A DNA stretch of 64,000 nucleotides from Azospirillum brasilense (GTDB lineage Bacteria > Pseudomonadota > Alphaproteobacteria > Azospirillales > Azospirillaceae), in contig NZ_QOKV01000012.1 in NCBI RefSeq assembly GCF_008365405.1, positions 1 through 64,000 on the forward strand, written 5' to 3'. The position numbers and the translations under genes are program-made. Positions 61,444 through 64,000 of this stretch are shown here, piece after piece; positions within the stretch are counted from its first letter, which is position 1; each line of letters opens with the position of its first letter. The notes under the pieces were generated by a model. It saw only the letters and a program-made list of their open reading frames with translations, was not told the DNA's origin and searched no databases.

Positions 61444-63122
61444 GGCGTCACCAGCCCCACCGGCTCGCGGACGGCGGCCGTGCTGTTCGGTTGGTCAAGG
61501 TCGAGCACCAGGGAGGCACCCTGGAGGATGCGCGGGTCGTGGGAGGCGATGATCACCGTGTGGCCGCTGCGCGCCAGCTCGATCAGCGTGCGGTAGACGG
61601 TGGCGGTTCCCTCGGAGTCCAGCCCGTCGGTCGGCTCGTCGAGCAGGATCAGCCGACCGCCGACCGCCAGGGCGCGGGCCAGCGCCAGCCGGCGGCGGTG
61701 GCCGGTCGGCAGCTCGTGGCCGAAGTTGCGCAGCGGCGTGTCAAGGCCCTGGGCGCAGTCGGCCACCGTGCGGTCGGCCCCGGCGCGGTGCAGGATGGCG
61801 TGAAGCTCCGTCTCCGACAGGCGCGGGTTGGCGAGCAGCAGGTTCTCGCGGATCGTCCGGTTGAGGAACACCGGCTCCTGCGGCAGCAGCCCGATCTGCT
61901 GGCGCCACCAGGAGGGGGCGAACTTGCGGATGTCCACCCCGTCGGCCAGCACCGCGCCCTCCTGCGGGTCGGCCAGCCCGGCGATCAGGCGGATCAGCGT
62001 CGATTTGCCGGAGCCGTTGCGGCCCTTCAGCACCAGGATGTTGCCGGCGGGCACCGACAGGGTCAGCCGGCGCAGCAGCGGAGTGACGCCGCCCGGCGGG
62101 GTGAAGGTCAGGTCGCGCAGTTCCAGCGTGCCGGCGTAGCGGGGCAGGCTGGTGCCGCCGGTCGGCTCGACCGCGGTGCGGGCGAACTGCTCCAGCCGCG
62201 CCTGCGCCTGCCGGGCCATCGCCAGGGACTCGCCGATCTGGGCCAGCCGGGTGAAGGGGGCCAGCGCGCGGCCGACCAGCAGGTTGATGCCGATCAGCGA
62301 CCCGACGTCCAGCTCGCCGCGCACCACCAGGACGGCGCCGGTCGCGATCACCGCCACGCCCTGGAGCGCCTGGAGGCTCTGCGCCGCCGACTGGGCGCGG
62401 CCCTGGCGCATCGACATGCGCTCGCGGACCACGCGCAGGGCCTTGGCCGCGCGCTGCCAGTCGCCGAGGAGCGGCTTGGCGCCGCCGAACAGGGCGACCG
62501 CGTCGCGCCCGACGATGGCGGTGGTGACCAGCCCCTGGGCGTCGGCGCCGGCTTGGGCGAGGTCGCGCCCGACCGCCCGCATGTCCGCCTGGGCGAGCAG
62601 CCCGGCGGCGATGGCCAGCAGCGTGAAGACGAGGCAGATCGCCGCCAGCGGCCAGGAGATCAGCGCCACCACCAGGATGAAGCCGAGCGCGAAGGGCAGG
62701 TCGAACAGAGTCGCGAGGTTGGCGGAGCCGAGCGCGGAGTCGATCTGCTCCGGCGCCCGCAACGCCTCGCGCCGGGCCGCGTCGCCCTCCGCCGATCCGG
62801 CGCCGCTGCGCGCGGTCATCAGGATGCCGAAGGCCCCGGTGGTCAGACGCTCGTGCTCGGCCCGCCCGATGCGCCCGGCGATGCCCAGCCGGACGTGGCG
62901 GAACAGATGCTCGAAGGCGATGGACAGCACGACGCCGACGGTCAGCGCCGCCAGCGTCGAATCGACGCCGTGCGTCACGTAGCGGTTCAGCACCAGCATC
63001 GTGTAGAAGGACGAGGCCAGCCCGAGCAGGTTCGCCGCCAGCGACGCCGCAAAGACGCGGGCGGTCAGCCGCAGGTTGGCGCGCAGCCGCAGGGCGAGAA
63101 GCCCAAGGGCGCCGCCGCTCAT
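61440..63122 (-). CDS. type I secretion ABC ATPase/permease
   Basis: 560 aa. Transmembrane domain (~25-320) followed by an ATPase with Walker A GRNGSGKST, a signature region TGHRRRLALARALAVG instead of canonical LSGGQ, and Walker B GRLILLDEPTDGLDSEG. No N-terminal C39 peptidase, so the substrate would be of RTX or other non-double-glycine type. Four-base overlaps with the TolC and HlyD genes. The altered signature motif may affect ATP turnover. Confidence 0.92.
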   Translation of the reverse strand: MSGGALGLLALRLRANLRLTARVFAASLAANLLGLASSFYTMLVLNRYVTHGVDSTLAALTVGVVLSIAFEHLFRHVRLGIAGRIGRAEHERLTTGAFGILMTARSGAGSAEGDAARREALRAPEQIDSALGSANLATLFDLPFALGFILVVALISWPLAAICLVFTLLAIAAGLLAQADMRAVGRDLAQAGADAQGLVTTAIVGRDAVALFGGAKPLLGDWQRAAKALRVVRERMSMRQGRAQSAAQSLQALQGVAVIATGAVLVVRGELDVGSLIGINLLVGRALAPFTRLAQIGESLAMARQAQARLEQFARTAVEPTGGTSLPRYAGTLELRDLTFTPPGGVTPLLRRLTLSVPAGNILVLKGRNGSGKSTLIRLIAGLADPQEGAVLADGVDIRKFAPSWWRQQIGLLPQEPVFLNRTIRENLLLANPRLSETELHAILHRAGADRTVADCAQGLDTPLRNFGHELPTGHRRRLALARALAVGGRLILLDEPTDGLDSEGTATVYRTLIELARSGHTVIIASHDPRILQGASLVLDLDQPNSTAAVREPVGLVTP

Positions 63123-64000
63123 CGTTGCTCTCCCGTGCCGCGCCGGCCCATATCGCGGAAGGCGCCGCGGCCCATCGGGGCCAGCTTCGGCATCGGCTTG
63201 GTCTGGATGTCGGCGGCGTTCAGCCGGCCCATGGCGGCGAGCAGGCGGTAGCCGGCCAGCACCAGCTCCGTCTCCGCCGCGGCGGCGTCGCTGCGCGCGT
63301 TGATCAGCGTCGTCTCGCCCGACAGGATGTCGATCAGCGACCGGGTGCCCAGCTCTCGTTCCGACCGCGCCACGTCGAGGAAGCCGGCGGCGAGGCTCGC
63401 CTGATCGTTCAGCAACTGGACTTGGGCGCGGGCGCTTTCCAGGCGGTTCCAGCTGTTGCGGACGGTCTCCAGCACCGTGCGCTCCTGGTCGGCCCAGGTG
63501 GCGTCGGCGGCCCGCAGGTCGGCCTCGGCCAGCCGGATGCTGTTGAGCGCGGTCAGGCCGGTGTTCAGCGAAAAGGTGACCTGGAGCTTGAACAGCAGCT
63601 CGTTCTGCCGCCCGGACTGGCCGGCGACGTCGCGCTTGATGTTGTGTTCCACGAAGCCGTCGATCCGCGGGTAGAGGGTGCGGCCGCGCACCGAGGTCAC
63701 CGCCTCCTGCGCCGCGGCGGCGGTCAGGGCCAGCTCCTGAAGGCGCGGGTTGTGGCGGCGCGCCTCCTCCACCGCCGCGTCCATCGAGACGGGCAGGCCG
63801 GCGCGCGTCATCGCCAGGACCTGGGCGTTGCTCACCTGGAAGGGGACATGGCCGAAGAAGGCCTGGAAGCGGCTCTGCGCGTTCTGCGTCGCCTCCTCCG
63901 CCGCGACGCGGCGCGCCTGGGCGCCGGCGAGCTGGCTCTTGGCTTGGAGAACGTCGGTGGAGAAGCCGAAGCCCTCCTGAAGCCGCACCTCCTCCAGCCC
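63119..64000 (-). CDS. TolC-family outer-membrane protein, C-terminal part
   Basis: The frame is open to the window edge (first visible residues GLEEVRLQEGFGFSTDVLQA), so the gene starts outside. At least 293 codons. TolC/OEP pattern: long coiled-coil helices with STDVLQAKSQLAGAQARR, RHNPRLQELALTAAAAQEAV, YPRIDGFVEH, RSERELGTRSLIDILSGETT and ARSDAAAAETELVLAGYRLL. Forms the outer channel of the adjacent type I system. Confidence 0.92.
   Translation of the reverse strand, partial: GLEEVRLQEGFGFSTDVLQAKSQLAGAQARRVAAEEATQNAQSRFQAFFGHVPFQVSNAQVLAMTRAGLPVSMDAAVEEARRHNPRLQELALTAAAAQEAVTSVRGRTLYPRIDGFVEHNIKRDVAGQSGRQNELLFKLQVTFSLNTGLTALNSIRLAEADLRAADATWADQERTVLETVRNSWNRLESARAQVQLLNDQASLAAGFLDVARSERELGTRSLIDILSGETTLINARSDAAAAETELVLAGYRLLAAMGRLNAADIQTKPMPKLAPMGRGAFRDMGRRGTGEQR

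Noticed and set aside
1..64000. CRISPR arrays, prophage or insertion sequences
   Set aside because: No regularly spaced direct repeats, integrase or transposase reading frames were seen; the repeated hairpins are palindromic and scattered.

Overview
The window is high-GC (roughly 68-70% by eye) bacterial DNA with alphaproteobacterial character. It opens with the 3' end of a 5S rRNA of alphaproteobacterial type. The gene content (Sec-free formate dehydrogenase-N/O, a fused MrpAB antiporter, a Phe-terminated porin, several chemosensory genes, rho-independent terminators, strong GGAGG-type ribosome binding sites) and the recurrent CCCTCTCCC/GGGAGAGGG intergenic palindromes suggest Azospirillum or a close relative among the Rhodospirillales. 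This assignment is by pattern recognition, not by search.

Layout. (a) 1-2.0 kb: end of an rRNA operon with its terminator, two small unknown genes (one behind a near-perfect sigma-54 promoter), a tautomerase and a class II aldolase. (b) 2.2-12.9 kb: a formate-oxidation module. An NtrC-family regulator and its sensor kinase lie beside fdhE. The intergenic region between divergent fdhE and fdoGHI has a sigma-54 -24/-12 promoter in each direction plus two copies of GGACA-N3-TGTCC, and fdhD follows fdoGHI. (c) 13.0-23.1 kb: a minus-strand chemosensory operon cheW-cheR(TPR)-cheW-mcp-cheA(REC)-cheB-dual receiver, with a hybrid kinase after it. cheB carries a frameshift. (d) 23.4-34.8 kb: housekeeping and mixed genes (panD, a FlaG-like protein, a nuclease/phosphatase-fold protein, a methyltransferase, cheD, dacB, an FHA protein, a phosphopantetheinyl transferase, purC, a 2-hydroxyacid dehydrogenase, ptsN-like). 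(e) 35.0-41.1 kb: a complete mrpAB-C-D-E-F-G cation/proton antiporter operon. (f) 41.1-42.8 kb: a VOC-fold protein and a porin. (g) 42.9-64.0 kb: a large minus-strand block that looks like one envelope or secretion system.

Block (g), in transcription order, holds: TolC-type outer-membrane protein (cut by the window end), type I ABC exporter, HlyD-type adaptor; then a fusion of a periplasmic ligand-binding domain with an MscS channel, a lipoprotein, and divergent TssJ-, TssL- and TssM-like proteins; then an AT-richer gap; then a DUF697-like protein, a 56-residue membrane peptide, an extracellular solute-binding protein, two SyrD/PvdE-type ABC exporters flanking an SPFH protein, a thioester-reductase-like enzyme, a SET-domain protein and a GNAT-like protein. 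Most junctions overlap by 4 bp, which implies co-translation. No complete type VI secretion set is visible. This block is the best candidate for an undescribed system.

Composite palindromes of about 120-200 bp occur at five operon boundaries, and a shorter relative lies near the start of the window. Identifications rest on motifs and domain order read by eye; no database search was run.
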